64,000 bases of DNA. It comes from Reticulitermes speratus. Its lineage: Eukaryota > Arthropoda > Insecta > Blattodea > Rhinotermitidae. The notes below the pieces were generated by a model that was not told the DNA's origin, ran no database searches, and saw only the letters and a list, made by a program, of their open reading frames with translations. Location of the stretch: the NCBI GenBank assembly GCA_021186555.1, contig JAJKFL010000006.1, forward strand, positions 40,483,478 to 40,547,477, written 5' to 3'. Within the stretch, counting starts at the first letter, position 1. Every line of letters starts with the position of its first letter. Positions 50,801-53,800 of this stretch are shown here, one piece after another. The translations under genes were made by a program, and so were the position numbers.

Positions 50801-53800
50801 ATGTTGTTGACCGTCCTGTGGTGTCTTGTGTCTAGGTGTCTTGTGTCTAGGTGTCTTGTGCTTGTGTCTAGGTGTCTTGTGTCTAGGTGTCTTGTGTCTA
50901 GGTGTCTTGTGTCTAGGTGTCTTGTGTCTAGGTGTCTTGTGTCTAGGTGTCTTGTGTCTAGGTGTCTTGTGTCTAGGTGTCTTGTGTCTAGGTGTCTTGT
51001 GTCTAGGTGTCTTGTGTCTAGGTGTCTTGTGTCTAGGTGTCTTGTGTCTAGGTGTCTTGTGTCTAGGTGTCTTGTGTCTAGGTGTCTTGTGTCTAGGTGT
51101 CTTGTGTCTAGGTGTCTTGTTCTAGGTGTCTTGTGTCTAGGTGTCTTGTGTCTAGGTGTCTTGTCGCTTGTCTAGGTGTCTTGTGTCTAGGTGTCTTGTG
51201 TCTAGGTCTTGTGTCTAGTGTCTGTCTAGGTGTCTTGTGTCTAGGTGTCTTGTGTCTAGGTGTCTTGTGTCTAGGTGTCTTGTGTCTAGGTGTCTTGTGT
51301 CTAGGTGTCTTGTGTCTAGGTGTCTTGTGTCTAGGTGTCTTGTGTCTAGGTGTCTTGTGTCTAGGTGTCTTGTGTCTAGGTGTCTGTGTCTAGGTGTCTT
51401 GTGTCTAGGTGTCTTGTGTCTAGGTGTCTTGTGTCTAGGTGTCTTGTGTCTAGGTGTCTTGTGTCTAGGTGTCTTGTGTCTAGGTGCTTGTGTCTAGGTG
51501 TCTTGTGTCTAGGTGCCTTGTGTCTAGGTGCTTTGTGGGCTAGGTTGTCTTGTGTCTAGGTGCCTTGTGTCTAGGTGTCTTGTTGTGTCTGTTCTGGTGT
51601 GTCTTTGGTCGGTTCTTGTTTTACAATTGATAAAATTTCGACCCATCGTTTTCCTCGTCCAAAACCCAGAAGTCACTCCAATACCAAAAGTTGGCCAAGA
51701 AAAGAATAGATAATCACGTAAAACAGGCAAGGCAGAAACCTTTACTTCCTGGCCTTACAAACACGAATTAGTCGCCGCAGAATAACGGGCAAAAGCCAAC
51801 AAGATCAGGAAACATCTTCCTTTTTCGAAACAAGCAGCAACCAAGTGCGGAAGAAAAGCCAAAACCCGTCAGAGATTTTCCAAGTATTTCAAAGATGACA
51901 GGGAGGAGGTTGAATATGATGATGATGCTCTGTGTCTGCACTGTGAAGACTGGCATTCTACGCCCACCGAAGCCTGGACTACCTGCCCCAAATGTCACAA
52001 GCAGGCACACAATTCATGTCAGGGTGTCAACAGCGATGACGGTGACGCAGTCCACATCTGTCCTCAATGCGTGTCTCGAGTTCTGCAGACATACAGGCTT
52101 TTCTTCTTCTGGTTTCCAATTAATTGCATTATGTTACACAAATAATATTCTGAAACGGTTTAATATTTGGACAGGTAGTTCGCACCGTGAAATATACAGA
52201 TGACCTTGTGCTACTGGCTAAGGAAGAAATGATGCTACAGGGCATGATTGATAGACTGATTGAAATTGGAAGATGCTTTGAAATGGAAATAAATGTGGAA
52301 ACAAATGAAGGTAATGAGAATCTCAAGGCACCATACCCAATGAAAATCATGATAGATCAAAAGCAATTGGAAAATGTGGAATATTTCAATTATTTGGGTA
52401 GCATGATAAGAAATGATGCAAGATGTACACGTGAAATTAAATCCAGAATTGCCGTGGCAAAAGCAGCATTCAACAAGAAGAAGAATCTTTTCACCAGCAA
52501 ACTGGACTTAAATTTAAGGAAGAAACTAGTAAAGTGCTACATTTGGAGCATAGCTTTGTGTGGTGCTGAAACGTGGACACTTCGGAAAGTAGATCAGAAG
52601 TATCTGGAAAGTTTTGAAATGTGGTGCTGGAGAAGAATGGAGATCAGTTGGACCGATTGTGTGAGAAATGAAGAAGTACTACACAGAGTTAATGAGGAGA
52701 GGAATATCGTACATACAATAAAGGGAAGAGAGGCTAACGGGATTTGTCACATCTTGCGTAGAAATTGCCTTCTAAAACACGTAATTGAAGGAAAGTTAGA
52801 AGGAAGGATAGAAATGACGGGAAGACGAGGAAAAAGGCGTAATCAGCTACTGGATGACCTTAAGGAAAAGAGAAGATACTGGCAATTGAAAGAGGAAGCA
52901 CTAGATCGCACTCTGTGGAGAACCTGTCGTAAGACAGACTACAGTATACTCGTATATGCATATTCTTCCCAGTACCACCATCTTGCCCCATGCAAGACGA
53001 GACAACATACCTTCCTTTACTGAAGTGATAATAACGTCTGACCTATTATTTCTTCCACGCGCATTTAATGTAACGTAAACTCAAATGATCACGGAATACA
53101 TTGCATGTGATATATCAATGATCTGTGCTTATTTTAATATCCTGAGCTTCTAATTTGCCCCATGTTCTCCTAAGTGACTTAAGACAACGGGCGAATCCGC
53201 ACAAAGACGCAATCCTGGTGACATTCAATTAAATTTTATTGTTTTGTTTCACTTTATATTCACCGTGCATCTTTTTATAATTGAATTATTTGTACCAACA
53301 AATGCACTAAGACAGTTTTTTCACTGTTTTCTTTATTATAAGGATGCCCCAATACGCATTTCGGCAGTTATTCTGCCATCATCAGGGGGTATTTTAAGTG
53401 AGTTTTTACATAGACCAATTGGTCTATGTACAGAAATAAATAAGAAATATTTCATTTTTATGTTTTGTCAAGTAGCCTTCAGAAACGGGCTGAAAAAAAA
53501 TGTCACATGGCTGACCCCAATAGTTCGTTAGTTACCGTCACCAAGTCACAAATTACTATGCAATTTGGGCAGCTTTCCTCCTCCTCCTCCTCCTCCTCCT
53601 CCTCATCCTCCTGTTGTTGTTGTTTTTAAAGTAAAATGCCACAGCAAATGTAATTTGTTTCGAAGGTCTCTTACAACACATCATTTGAGAACCATATAGT
53701 AAGTGGCGCTACTGTCGCTTCAACTCAGAATTTTGCATTGCCGCAATATGGGCATTATTGACAGCAGAACATTAACATTCCAAACGCACGATGCCCCTAC

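Noticed and set aside
50801-51497. Open frames of LGVLC / SRCLV repeats
   Set aside because: Artefact of the 15-bp minisatellite; no start context, splice signals or conservation.
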